Source: Casuarina equisetifolia (Eukaryota; Streptophyta; Magnoliopsida; Fagales; Casuarinaceae). From it: 64,000 nucleotides of DNA. The stretch is from assembly GCA_028551475.1 (NCBI GenBank), contig CM052357.1:4201931-4265930 (forward strand), given 5' to 3'. The position numbers and the translations under genes were made by a program. Positions 22,396-34,000 of this stretch are shown one piece after another; position 1 is the first letter of the stretch; every line of letters starts with the position of its first letter. A model generated the notes under the pieces. The model saw nothing but the letters and a program-made list of their open reading frames with translations. It ran no database searches and was not told the DNA's origin.

Positions 22396-23550
22396 ATAAT
22401 GAACCATGTCCAATAGAAATTAGGAGTCAGTGAAATTTACAAAAGACATAGGCTTCAAATAGTGACCCGTTTTATGATTTCTTCATATTTTACCATCTCC
22501 CTTTTCTTGATCGGATGAAAATTTTAGGATAAGACATCTAAAGAATCTTGTCCAATGCAATAATTTCATATGCACATGAAATGCCATTTGCCACATTTTT
22601 GCTAATGAACTCTTTAACAAAGGTCTCATACTAAAAAGAAGTGATTTTTGGGTAATATTTAAACATAGGTGGAATTAGGCCTACTTACATAATTTTAAAT
22701 TCCAAATTAATTCATTCTAGCTTTTGGTCAATTTTGAGCCATTCAATATACTCAATGTATAGAATAGTATTGAAAATGATAGTTTTATATGAAAAATAAA
22801 CAATTATTAGATAATATTTAAATATAAAAGTTTCCTATTCAATAAACTAATTTTTAGATTGAACAATAAATCTACTTACATCTCCCATCAATATAAGAAT
22901 CAAATAACATGTTGCATCCTATATAAAGATTTTAGCATTAGCAATTGCACTTTTCCTATAAACTAACTTATAAAGAGTTTGAAGGTTTTAGTGAATCTCA
23001 CTCCTACGAAAAGGACAATGGTTTCTAGTGTTGGGAGTTTTGAGCAAAAATTAGAAAACTATATTTGTTATTTACCATGTAGAAGGATAAGTATATAAAT
23101 TAATTACCATATCTATGGTATATCCTAATAGTATCTAACTGTTATTATCCTTTACATTAGTTTAAGAAAAAGAAGAAAAGAAGAAGAAGATCATGAGAAA
23201 ACATGGTAAAGAGAAGAAGAGGATTGCGCTGCTCTGATGGCGGTAGTCTGTCTGCCAAATTGTGAGGGCGGCAATCTGTGCACCAAATTTTGAGGGTGAT
23301 GTCAGAGAACGCTACTCTCTGTTACAAACACCATCTAAGGGAGAGTTCAGTATGCAAGCACTGTAGGCACAGCTTGATAAAAAAAGTTGCTAGGAGTGCT
23401 AAGGTCAACCATGCGTGAGTTATATATAAATTTTGTAAATAACACCTTTGTATTATCTTGAAGAAGCAGCCAGTAATTACACCAACAATGGTAAACGTAA
23501 GACATTTTATCGATCCAAACTACTTGAAATCTTATATCTACTCTATGCTG
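22396..23550. other. AT-rich spacer; nothing recognised
   Basis: Strongly AT-rich DNA with scattered stops in all frames. A GAAGAAGAAG-rich stretch is at about 23.17-23.22 kb. No gene or RNA is evident. Confidence 0.5.
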
Positions 23551-24478
23551 CCCAAACAGCGTCCTTAGTGTGACAACTTTAGTGACCCCGAAGCTAGTCT
23601 GAGAGAAAACGGGACTCGTGGCTCGGATACTTATAGAAATAATCGAGAGTCCAGAATTCTGGGTGAAAAAGCAAAAAACTGAGGAGAAGAAAGGACGGTT
23701 AAGATAAAAAAGGAGAAAAAGAAAAAGCACGGTTTATTTGCCAAATGTAGTATAGTAGTAATGCTTTACGGGACCTGGTAGGGTTACATCGAGCTGGTGG
23801 ACCAGAAAAACCCGTGGCTGAGAGCGGATGATGAAACAGCAACTTAGGAGAGCGACCGAAAAACGTGAAAAGCAAGGAAGGTGATGGTTGAAGTTGAATG
23901 TGACAATGATGGCCACGTAGGGGACAAAAAGACGATTGGGCCTAATGATCTGACCCTAATCGCCAACATTGAGAGGTGCACATTATAGAAATAAAGTTGT
24001 ATTAATAAAAGTTAGCATATAAAAGCATAATCCCAACATTGTAAATGTTTACTATCATTTGTCTTATTTTGTTATCTTATGTTTTAATATAGCCAGCTAG
24101 AAGAAAATGGACACAAAAGAAAATCACCAACATTAGCTTTTCATCTATGATAATAAAATAGATTTAACAAATATCTTATTAACTAGAATCCAGGAAATTG
24201 TACATGAGAGAATATTTTTATTTAAAAACATTAAATCTTCTTAAATAAATATTTTATTATATTATAATTAGAGAATTTTAAGTTCAATTTTTTCTTATAT
24301 AAATTATAATGTTGAATATGTCCCTAAACTTTTATATTTTCTTATTTTCGATTAATAAACTTACATATTCATTAAAAAGTAAATTTAAAGAATATTCAAA
24401 AGCTATTTACATTTTTGTTAATTGATCAATTTAACAATATTTAATCACCTACCAATTAGATTCACATCTCGTTATTCT
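23551..24478. repeat. Displaced copy of the synthase promoter without a gene
   Basis: Direct copy of 21,462-22,395. On the minus-strand side, where a first exon should follow, the sequence below 23,551 has no RRx8W exon or other synthase sequence. It is therefore a promoter-only duplicate. Minus-strand frames inside it are incidental. Confidence 0.75.
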
Positions 24479-24559
24479 TTTCTAAGAAAATTTTTCATTG
24501 GATAAGTAACAAAGAAGAAACATAGAATCAGTCATTTCAAATGCTACACTTTTATCTTA

Positions 24560-25237
24560 TGTCCACTAGTCCATTGGATTTCTCAAACAATTGATACAAT
24601 TGAGCTCAAGAGGTTGCGAAAATCTTGAGATTCTTCCAAATAAGATTAGCTTACCATCCCTTAAATACCTTGATCTTAAAGGTTGCTTAAAACTTTGGAA
24701 TCTTCCCGAAGATTTTACAAATGCGATGTTTAGAGGAACTTGATGCAACCACGGCTACTAAACGTCAATTACCATCATCGAGAATTCCTTGGATAACTAC
24801 TCAAATTACATTGGTTTTGTGCTCTTAGATGCGCTTTTAGGTTTAAGCTCTTTAAGATTAGAATTTGACTGGTCGCAATCTAACAAATGGAGTGTTGCAT
24901 AGAGATCTTGGTTGTTTATTCTCACTCAAAACTTTTAAGAAGATTGGATCTACAATATTGTAATTTATTGGATGGAGTCTTTCCAAATGACCTTGACTGC
25001 TTATCCTTACTTGAGAGATTAATGCTAACTAGAAACAAATTTACAAGGCTACCAGATTGCATCTTTCAAATTTCCAACCTTTGTTATCTCATCTTGGACT
25101 ATTGTTATTGGCCTCAAGTATTGCCAAAGCTTCCCTTGAGCTTATTTCATTTGTCTTTAAAAGGCTGTTCAGCGTTGGAGGCACTGGATAACCAAATAGG
25201 GGCAGGAACTTTAACTGCATTGCTGCGAATATTTTGA
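24560..25237 (+). pseudogene. TNL LRR exon, broken
   Basis: Plus-strand leucine-rich repeats are recognisable but in several frames. Examples are LSSRGCENLEILPNKISLPS and LKYLDLKGCLKLWNLPEDF near 24.6-24.7 kb, and LRRLDLQYCNLLDGVFPNDL, then SLLERLMLTRNKFTRLPD at 24.9-25.1 kb. The last part, LPKLPLSLFHLSLKGCSALE, corresponds to the end of the LRR exon. No TIR, NBS or C-JID exon is attached. The first part has a different LRR type (GCENLEILP) from the neighbouring TNLs, so it may descend from another TNL subgroup. Confidence 0.7.
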
Positions 25238-26450
25238 AGTCTATGGCCCTAGTGCAGGGAAAATGTGAAGTTGTCGAATCTAAAGTTAATTGGTTTAGAA
25301 GCCACATTGATAATGTACAAGTGTGGACTGCCTTATGCATTGATACAAGGAGGTGGAATTTAAACATGTTGTCTGACTTTCTTTCTCTTTCTTCATTGTT
25401 TTTATTTTACTGTTAATTCTTTTGTGGAAGATGAAACTTTTGTTACTAATTCTTTAATGTTCATGAGTTGCCCAATGGCCTTTAAGTAAGATATATATTT
25501 AGTGTAAGCTCATTACAGATTTTGTGGCATTAGAAAGAGCACCATTTAATTCTTTTTTATTATTTTGAATCTTTTTTTTTTTGGTCCCTCTTTATCTTTT
25601 TTGTATCTTTTTGTCATTATGTGTCATGTTCTCATTTTTGTTTGTAGGTTTTTCCTTTCTATTGCCAATATTTGATTAGGTTAAACTCATCCTAATCTTA
25701 AACTAAGTAGTGTTAAAAGTGTCAAATTTTAAGTTAACAAATATCAATTGGCCATTATATTGGAGGATTTGTTTACGGAATTCCTTATTTCCACATTTTC
25801 TATTGTAAACACATTTGCTTACAATGTATTCATTGAAGTTTATAATTTATTACAACATTTTTTTATTCACTTCCATTCTAAGTTCTTAAATGCAATTTAA
25901 ATTTTATCTTATCATGTAATAACTAGTCAATCTTCCAACTCTATTTGATGAAACAGGGATCCACATTCTAGAGACAATATACAAGTAGACATCTATAATT
26001 TACAACGGCATTTTAATGAAACCAGAGTTAGTCCCCGGGTGTTCTGCATCTTTCCATTTATTGAGGTCAAAGATTTTGGTACAATATACTAATTGAGCAT
26101 CTATTTGGTTTAAAATGTTTTGTCAACGTTTGAGCAATTTAAGACGTCTACAAGGATTGAGTGAAAAACATGTCTGGTTTATACAGAGTGAACAAATATC
26201 TAACAAAGGATCATATGACCCAAGGAGATTGCAACGAAATTAGTAAAAAATAATATATGCAGTGTTTGCATCAAGATCCATTAGAAACACCCTAAATATT
26301 TCCAATGACCATTTCTTAAGCTAGTTTCATTAATTTATTCTTTAGTTTTTAATTTACTTAGACAAATACAATCTTGCACAGCAACTCTAGACCAAACAAG
26401 GTCTAACATTCAGTAACTCTTGTTTAGTTACTATTTAATGAGCTATTTGG
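25238..26450. other. TNL 3' flank copy
   Basis: Continuation of the broken TNL. It shares 'agcaccat..aattcttt' and 'gggatccacattc.agagacaat' stretches with the other TNL flanks. 25.24-25.40 kb also matches 4.56-4.73 kb. No gene is seen. Confidence 0.5.
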
Positions 26451-27300
26451 TAGAAGTGGAAGATTTGAGTGTTAGATAATCTAGGGCAGAAACAAACACT
26501 TGCCAACCTATTTTACAAAGCTTCAGTTATCAACACTCTAATCAATGAGTGTGATAATATAATGGGAATCATGTTTAAGCAAAATGCCTTTGGCATTTCG
26601 TTTCCTATCCACTACACAACTTAAAACCAAATGCAAATATTTTACACTCATCACTCTGTAGATCCAATCATTCTGCAAGTACAGAATTCTAGAAGTCCTG
26701 AAGGTAAATTTCAACTCAAAATTATGGAAGATTAACAACAACAAATGGCTTGACAGGTAAGCCCAAACTCGCGTAACAAAGAAGACAATGGAGCCTCAAT
26801 AACCAAGTAAAAGCCAAAATCTTAAATAATAACGACTCATCTCCTACAAGAAATTGAGAACAGCTGGATGGATAATCAAGGCTTGAATGCAGACAAGTCT
26901 GCGACAGAGTTGCGTCCACCGAATCCAAACGAATTTGAAATGGCTGCAGAGATATGAAACAGTTAATAAGAGTAGATGGAAATGAAAATCCATAGTGCTT
27001 TTTACGTATTTGAGCGTCTTACGAACATTCACTTCATGCTGCTGCTTTGTGTTCGCGACAGTGTCAAATTCAACTGAAGGCTCTGGATTCTGCAAATGCT
27101 TAACAAAGTTAATATAACTTGTTTAGTGTGAAATTTAAACCAAGTAATTCTTTGTAGTTGTCAAAATAGACCAAAGGACAGTAAAACTATGCATAAGCAC
27201 AAGAGTCCGAATTTTTACTTACGCTTCCTTGAAATTGTGACAAAAATAAAAGAACATAATCTCAATCAATTGGAGCTTGCACTGATCATCTAGGAACCAG
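26451..27300. other. Duplicate of 6.89-7.40 kb plus traces of an old minus-strand exon
   Basis: The first half matches 6.89-7.40 kb. At 26,970-27,095 a minus-strand frame reads NPEPSVEFDTVANTKQQ, then VRKTLKYVKS. The same frame is traceable with stops at 10.51-10.60, 52.33-52.42 and 56.20-56.29 kb (KTLRFVKEYDGF). It looks like an exon of an unidentified gene carried along with TNL duplications. Confidence 0.4.
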
Positions 27301-27310
27301 CTCCTTTATA

Positions 27311-27480
27311 AAGCTCAGGCCCAAAGTAGCTGTCCCTGCTCACAGGCACACAAAAAACATCTACAAACTGAGCCAACGTTACAACCATATCCAAGAAAGC
27401 GTAGTCTAATGAAATAAACAACGGCGAAAATGACTGCTCACTTCTCAGTGCCGGGCGTGAACTTGGTTAAGGCAGCTGTC
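27311..27480 (-). pseudogene. Terminal exon of an unidentified minus-strand gene, copy 1
   Basis: Read on the minus strand, the frame gives SFSPLFISLDYAFLDMVVTL, then AQFVDVFC and a tail ending at TAG (about 27,295). It agrees with 42.34-42.51 kb in the same frame (SPLFIPLDYAFLYMVV, AQFVDVFCMP). Frame conservation suggests a former coding exon with one hydrophobic segment. Copy 1 has a stop just upstream and no start codon. I do not recognise the family. Confidence 0.35.
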
Positions 27481-27812
27481 AGCTTTCCAACTCCTCTTTT
27501 GCCTGCGAAGACCATACTTCTCTTTTTCAATTTATAGCATTGATTATTATAGATAAACTTGAAAATGTACGGTTCAAAAAAATACAATAGTTTTATCAAT
27601 ATTGAATTAAATTTCTCATAGTTTATCATATCAAATACACTCTTAATTCATAAATAATTTTCAGGTAGAAAGATGATAAGTTTATGGATATGAAAATAAA
27701 ATTTTTTTATAATTTGTCCTATTTAGTCATGGGAGAAAAACAAGCAATGTTAAGAACAAATCAAGAAATAATATTGCTTCATCCATACTTGAATTCTTAA
27801 ATTATGCTTATT

Positions 27813-27900
27813 TTTTAAAAAATTTATACCCACGACCGGGTGGACTCGCCGGTCAGGGTTTAGCTTAGTGTCTTTAACCACTGAGCCAGGGCCCTGCCCC
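27813..27900 (-). mobile_element. Short tRNA-derived SINE-like insertion
   Basis: An 88-bp insert is flanked by identical 16-bp direct repeats, cttaaattatgcttat, at 27,797-27,812 and 27,901-27,916. On the minus strand it starts GGGGCAGGGCCC and carries a tRNA box-A-like TGGCTCAGTGG. A box-B-like region (GCGAGTCCACCC) follows, and it ends in a T/A-rich tail. The duplicated locus at 43.09 kb lacks the insert and has one copy of the target, so it is an empty site. Confidence 0.75.
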
Positions 27901-27916
27901 CTTAAATTATGCTTAT

Positions 27917-28824
27917 TGATTGAGGAAGAACTTTATCTAATATTTTTATGACATTAAAGTTTCCCTAAGTTTCTCGCATAGAAAGTAGGCACACCAACAA
28001 GTTATATTTTAATCCGAAAGTTAAAACTAATTGCCTCATTTAGCCTTTTCTGATAGTTTTTGGCCTTGGTCCTGATGGGTGTTAGTATAATTCTTAACTC
28101 GGCCTGTCCAAACAAATGTATTCAAGATGCAGTAACATGGGCTTTGGTTCAGCCGGACAACCACCAATTTGAACGTTTCAAAAGCATATACATTTGAACT
28201 TGCATAATGGTTTAAGGGAGACCCACCATGGTGGCCCATCATCGCAATGTAAATGCAATATCTTGTTCTTGCCTTAAGTAAAGTTTTCTACTGCAAGGTG
28301 CTCTCTTTCATATCCCCTTGAACTCGATCTTTATTTTAGAAAATCTTTCTAACCGCACCTAGTGCTTTCCTATGTATGTATATTTTTTCAAGATTTGACC
28401 AAATTTAATTTTGTCAATGTTAAAATGAATAATGCTACAAAATCAATGTGAAGTGACCTTATAATGGATTAAGTTTTTATTTGCACATACTTTCATTCAT
28501 TAACGTAATTTAATTTTCATCTTACTCTTTAATAGTTAACCAATTTTAAAACTTTATTTGGGTATAGTGTCTATCTTCCACTTTTCACATTAGCTAAATT
28601 TTTCATTACAAATATCTTGTAAAATATATTTATTGAGCGTCACTTTGTTTCTTAATTTTTGTCAATGTTGAAACGTTTGATCAACTAAAATTGTTACCAA
28701 GAGTTGTGACAAACATGCTAAGTACTTATACGGCGAACAAATATCTAGGAAGAGGTCAATTACCCTGTTCCGATTGTCATTGAATTCTTGAAAATGAGTG
28801 GTACAGTCACCATTTGTTTCTTTG
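27917..28824. repeat. Segment duplicated at 43.1-43.45 kb, then at 7.44-8.05 kb
   Basis: 27.92-28.25 kb matches 43.10-43.42 kb (shared 'acttatattttaatccgaaa' type stretch), with an AT microsatellite added in the latter. 28.45-28.82 kb matches 7.7-8.05 kb. No gene is seen. Confidence 0.5.
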
Positions 28825-29370
28825 TGTTGGCAAGGATCCCAGTGTGACAAAGTCAGCTACCTCCAGCGTGGAAGACGCAGACTCCCCCGGCATGGCAGGA
28901 GTAGGCTCCGTCGTGGCCGCCCACTGGCCTCTTACCTAATGGATGGGTCACTGGGCGTTCGAGTGGCATGGGACTGCACCCGCAGCTTTTATTAACCGTC
29001 TCACGCAATGGTTAATTTGGTTATTCTGCTGCATGGGGCAGGGCGCTTAGGAAGAAGTGAAAGTTATCTTGAGTAACGATGGGGGTATACAGGCTAAGAG
29101 TGTTGTTTTCCATGGCTATCTTATCCCTTTAGGTTGCACTCTGTAATGGAATTATACCGTGTAACAGAGCTCTAAACAGAGTGAGACTACGAATAAGGTA
29201 GGAAAAGTAGAAGTGGAGGCATGAATGTTTTGTAACCTTGAACTCTTTTTCTTAATGAAAGTTATCCTCGCTCCAATCCCTAAATTCCTGTTTTAGTCGG
29301 TCAAAGATAAGGAAGAAACAGCGTTTCCATCCCCGGTTACTTCTCGTTCAGCCTCTTCACGTGCTCAGAA
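28825..29370. mobile_element. Solo-LTR-like insertion, copy 2
   Basis: Counterpart of 8,061-8,570, starting TGTTGGCAAGGATCCC. The right border is uncertain between 29,329 (CA) and about 29,370, where sequence shared with insert-free paralogues resumes (gttgtttctagatgt). No coding capacity is seen. Confidence 0.45.
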
Positions 29371-29589
29371 GGAGTTTACTCAACAGTTGTTTCTAGATGT
29401 CTCATCTTGAAAAAAATGGTGCCACTTTGACGGCTCTCTTTCTTTTCCTTTCATTTTGCTCTTCTTTCCACGCATGTCAGATTCCTTAGAGCACCAGTCA
29501 CAACGATCGAAAGCTTGTAGACTTTGTGTGATGATTTGAAAGAGTCGTGCAGATACGTCCAAGGGATAACGCTGAGGCAAAAGACCCCA

Positions 29590-29840
29590 CCTCTTGTGTT
29601 TTAACATGAAAATTCAAGCAACTGACGCAGAAACCTAGGGACCTTTGAAATAAATGTCCTTTCCCATTGTGTGTCTATGCTTTTGATGCAACCACCTGGA
29701 AATTTCCATGCAATGACTACCTTTTCACAACGCGGAAACAGGAGAAACACTTGTATATGGTAATTACAGATTGAGCAAGTCTTTACTTATATTTTCTTGA
29801 CAATAAAGTCCTAGTAAGTTTCTTGCACAAAATCCAAAGG
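29590..29840. mobile_element. Half foldback element
   Basis: One forward arm ('cgcagaaacctagggacctt', 'gatgcaaccacctggaaatt') and the half centre ('cacttgtatatggtaattac', 'agattgagcaagtcttta') are present. The reverse arm is missing. It is a truncated relative of the elements at 8.9 and 44.4 kb. Confidence 0.55.
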
Positions 29841-31096
29841 GATAACATCAAGGATAAAGAATTGACCACTTATACTTTAATATGAAAATTAAACTAATCA
29901 ACTCAGCAAGTCTTTCTTTTATGTTTCTTTGTCTCATTTATTAATGGACACATTATAAATGTTGACCCAACAGCCAACTTAGATTCAATGATTAAATGAT
30001 GTATATTTAAGATTTGAACGATGATCAAATGGGTGAAAAGATATGCTTCGATCACAGTTTATTTCAAGACTTTGAGAGTTTATCTAATATAAAAGATTTG
30101 GATTCATAATTACAGAAACGAAACATTTCCGCCCATTCATGTCAATCCCCATGTTCCCAAGAGTAGCGTCGCTGGAAGCTAGAAAATCACTTCCATGCGG
30201 CAATGACCCAATTTTTTCATAAATTAATTTTACAATTGTTTTTTCAATGTTTCACTATGAACACCATTTTATTGCATTAGCATAGAGGTTTGTCTATTTA
30301 ATCATTAGATAAAGACGACCAGTTTAATACTTAAAAGTTCATAATTGTAATGTATCCACACGGGCGAGTCCATACCAGCGTCCGGACCATCGACCAGCTC
30401 ATCTGTTCTCCTGCGCCAAGTTGTACAGAGCAATCACTCAAAACAGATTTAGAATTGTCAGGATGCCTCCTCGACTTTTTATTTTTTTGAATATGTAAGT
30501 TTAGATCTTAAGTTTACTCGTTTTCGAAAAAAATATTTTTTTTGATATTGTATTAAAATGTATAATTTAGGTATATCAGATCATATTATAATTTGTGATT
30601 TAAGAATAAGTTCACCCAATCACATTTTAATCTTTTGTAGTTGTAGTCTTTTATGTATAGATAAATCATTTTATTCCACCTCAGAAATGGAAAAACCAAG
30701 AACATCAAGATAGAAAATAAGTTGTCTGACGCCGATGTTACTCGACCAATACTCCCGCGACGTTACGTGGGAGTGATTACTTAATATTACTTACTTTCGA
30801 AGAGAATTATTAGCTTTTTAACCCGATAATAAAAATAATAATTTTCTGATCAGCTGGGACAAGTGGTCCAGCTTTCACATGGGGGCGCGAGAAAGCCTTC
30901 TTCGACGATTAAAGGTGTACTCCTGCGTTGTCATTTCAATGATTTGCTTTTAAGATGAAGTAATTTTTATCCTCTTCCCCTCGAAGAGAGCTCTCCCAAA
31001 GCGTCTTCTGCGTTGCATCGTTCGCTGAATACAGCTTCTCATAGTCTTCATAGATTTCATTGGTTTCTTTGCAGTATATTGAATCTTGACAACTAT
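29841..31096. other. Upstream region of the complete TNL
   Basis: No gene is seen. 30.36-30.43 kb matches 53.72-53.78 kb ('ccatcgaccag', 'tgtacagagcaatc'). 30.83-30.88 kb ('gctgggacaagtggtcc') resembles 47.77 kb upstream of other DNA. The last 130 bp align with the unit A and B relics up to 'ttggtttctttgcag', so they belong to the module gene's 5' region. The promoter cannot be placed firmly. Confidence 0.4.
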
Positions 31097-34000
31097 ATGC
31101 TACAACAACCTGCGGGTTACACACCAACAGGACCCATGTCCTCGCTGGCGGCTCAAGTGGAGAACCAATGGCCCGATACAAGTTTTCAGATATCAAAGAT
31201 CATAAAAAGAGACTCCTGGTACTCGGAAATGTTCTCCAACTTTTGTTTGCCGGCTTTATTGATGGTGTTATTCGTCGAGGATGACGTTTGGATGAATAGG
31301 TGAGTGATTAGTCTATTATAAACTAACATGTTAATTGGGAGTTTGATTCATTTATGAATTTGTGATTCTTTTAGGAAATTTTGATTCTTTAATTTCGATT
31401 GGTTTTGGATAGATTCTTGTGGGCAATAATACTTAGGTTGAGCTTCTCCAAGGCTAAGCAGGCTTTACAACTACTTCAAAAGCTTTGGACTGCTGGGCTT
31501 TTGTCTCATAAGCATACTTTTGCTTCGAAGGGACAAGTATTTACCTATCCGTTTTCTTTGTTGGCTTTTATCATTACAGAATGCATTGAAGACGCTGTTT
31601 GGAAGAAAAGGTACATGATTAGTGCTACTTGAAAGTTAGATTTGCTTATAAAATTTTGATCTTTTTATTTTGATTGGCTGTGTTGGATTTTAATAGGTTC
31701 ATGTGGACAATTATGCATTTGGCCATTGTCCACTTGACCGTGCAAGTTTGGCAAGTCCATCTTGAACCAATTGAGAAAGTCGTTGAGCCAATTCTTAAGG
31801 ACTTTATGTCAAAACAACTTCCATGTTATATGTCAACTCGGCCAACAGTCATGCTTGCAGTTGAGGTGGAGAATCAAAGCTCTAGAACAAGCTTTGGGAT
31901 ATTGCAAGTGCCATTTTTTTATTTGGCTTTTCACTATATGGAATATTATAATCACAATTTGAAAGACAGGTGCATGATTATTTTATAAATGATTATGGCT
32001 AATTGAGAGTTTGTTTTCATTATCAAATTATGTTCTTTTTGTTTTAATGGGGATTGTTTGGATTGGAATAGGCATGTGTGGGCAATGATACTTGTGTTCA
32101 CATTCTACACGGGTAGGGAAGCTTTTCGACTAGCTGATGAACTTTCGACTACGATGCGTCTTTCCCAGAGATGTGCTTCAGTGAACAATCAAAGCTCCCA
32201 AATAAGAGTAAAGGTCTCGAGATTCATGTGGAGAGGGATGAGAGAGCACTTCATAAATAGAGGCTTGCTGGACTTCAGGGTATTGGATATGCCATTTTCT
32301 TTGATGGCCTTTATCATTATTAAATGGATGGACGACAGCAATTGGAAGGATAGGTATGTGATTAATTTATACATGATTATCGCTGTTCAAGAGTTTGAAT
32401 TGTTTATAAGATTTTGATCTTCTTGTTTTGATTGGGTATGTTGGATTGAATTAGGTATTTGGGTGCAATGATGTCTCCATTGTGGTTATCCACAATCTTC
32501 CAATTGCTCCACCTATTTCTAGCAATTTTGGCTATATTGCATTACTTGAAGCAACATGACTCTCCATTAACAAGCCTTGCTAGTGATCTACCTAACATGA
32601 CTTTCATGAAGTCCAAGATCACTCATCTAGCCTCTTCATCTAATCTACCCAACACAGCTTCCACAACATCCACAACAACTTTAATGGAGTCCACGATCAC
32701 TCAAAGAGCATCTTCATCTAATCTACCTAGCACATCCTTGATAGAGCCCATGTTCACTCAAACAGCCTCTTTATCCAATATACCAAGCATGTCTTTGATG
32801 GCATCCATGATCACTTCAACAGCATCCACAATCAATCGAAGAGCCTCTACGTCTACTCTACATAGTGCGTCTTTAACAAGGCCCACAATTAGTCAAAAAG
32901 CCTTTTCATCTTATCTACCTAGCATGTCTGCAATGGCATCAATGATCACTCACGAAGCTTCTTCAACATCAAGACCCAAATGTACATATGATGTTTTCCT
33001 CAGTTTTTATGGGGAAGATTGCCGCAAAAATTTTGTAGACCATTTGTATATTGCTCTGAAACAAAAAGGCATTCTCGTTTATAAAGATAATGAAAATTTG
33101 GAGCGAGGAAAAGACATTTCTTTAGAGCTCTTGGAAGCAATACAAAAATCTGAATATGCAATTGTTGTAATATCAAGAAATTATGCTTTTTCCAAGTGGT
33201 GCTTGATGGAGTTAACTCATATTGTGAAAAGCATGATAGCAACACAATTAACAATTTTGCCAGTTTTTTACCATGTGGATCCCTCTCATGTACGAAACCA
33301 AATAGGCAGTTTTGCAAATGCTTTTGACAAGCATATGAAAGATTTTAAGGTTGCAGAAAAGGAAAGGAAAGCTTGGAGAGTTGCTTTGAGAAAAGTAGGT
33401 GGTCTTGCTGGATGGCATATACACGATAGGTATGATTATTGCAATTTACTATGCTAGATTTGACCAACTTTCTTATCAAGTAGTATTACAAATTTAACTT
33501 ACTTTCTTAGTTAAACTTACCAATATCAACTTTTAGTTTAATTAGGTATTGGTTCAAAAATAGTATCTTTTTTATTTGTATGAATCAAAAGTTGTTGATA
33601 GAAATCGTCAAATAAGCTTAGTGAGATAAGTATAACTCATTAAACATTTTTACTGATATACTTTTCTTTGCTTTCCAAGTTAAGTTGACATAGACAACTA
33701 CAAGGTTGTTTGGATATTGGCCCTAAATCAATATATAATTTTTTTTTCTTAGGTATGAAGCAGAAGTTGTCAAAGAAATTTGTAGAACGATATTTATTAG
33801 ATTATGTGATAACTTATCAAACTTTTCACATAATCTTGTTGGAATGAAATCCCGAGTGGAGAGCATGATAACCTTACTTGAGATGGATGGTGTTAACTTT
33901 ATAGGGATTTGTGGGGTTGCTGGTGTTGGAAAAACAACTGTAGCAAAATTCATTTATGATAGAGTTTCTTCTGAATTTGAAGCAAGCTCCTTTATCTATG

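Noticed and set aside
27438-27629. Minus-strand frame ending GKLTAALTKFTPGTEK
   Set aside because: It is mostly AT-rich intron-like sequence, and its end is out of frame with the better conserved hydrophobic exon at 27.3-27.48 kb and is not kept at 42.5 kb.
31013-31096. Extending the module-TNL protein upstream to the open frame start near 31,013
   Set aside because: There is no ATG before 31,097 in that frame. 'ttggtttctttgcag' just upstream could be an acceptor, so an earlier non-contiguous exon is possible but cannot be supported.
33000-33317. Minus-strand 105-codon frame inside the TNL
   Set aside because: Antisense shadow of the TIR exon.
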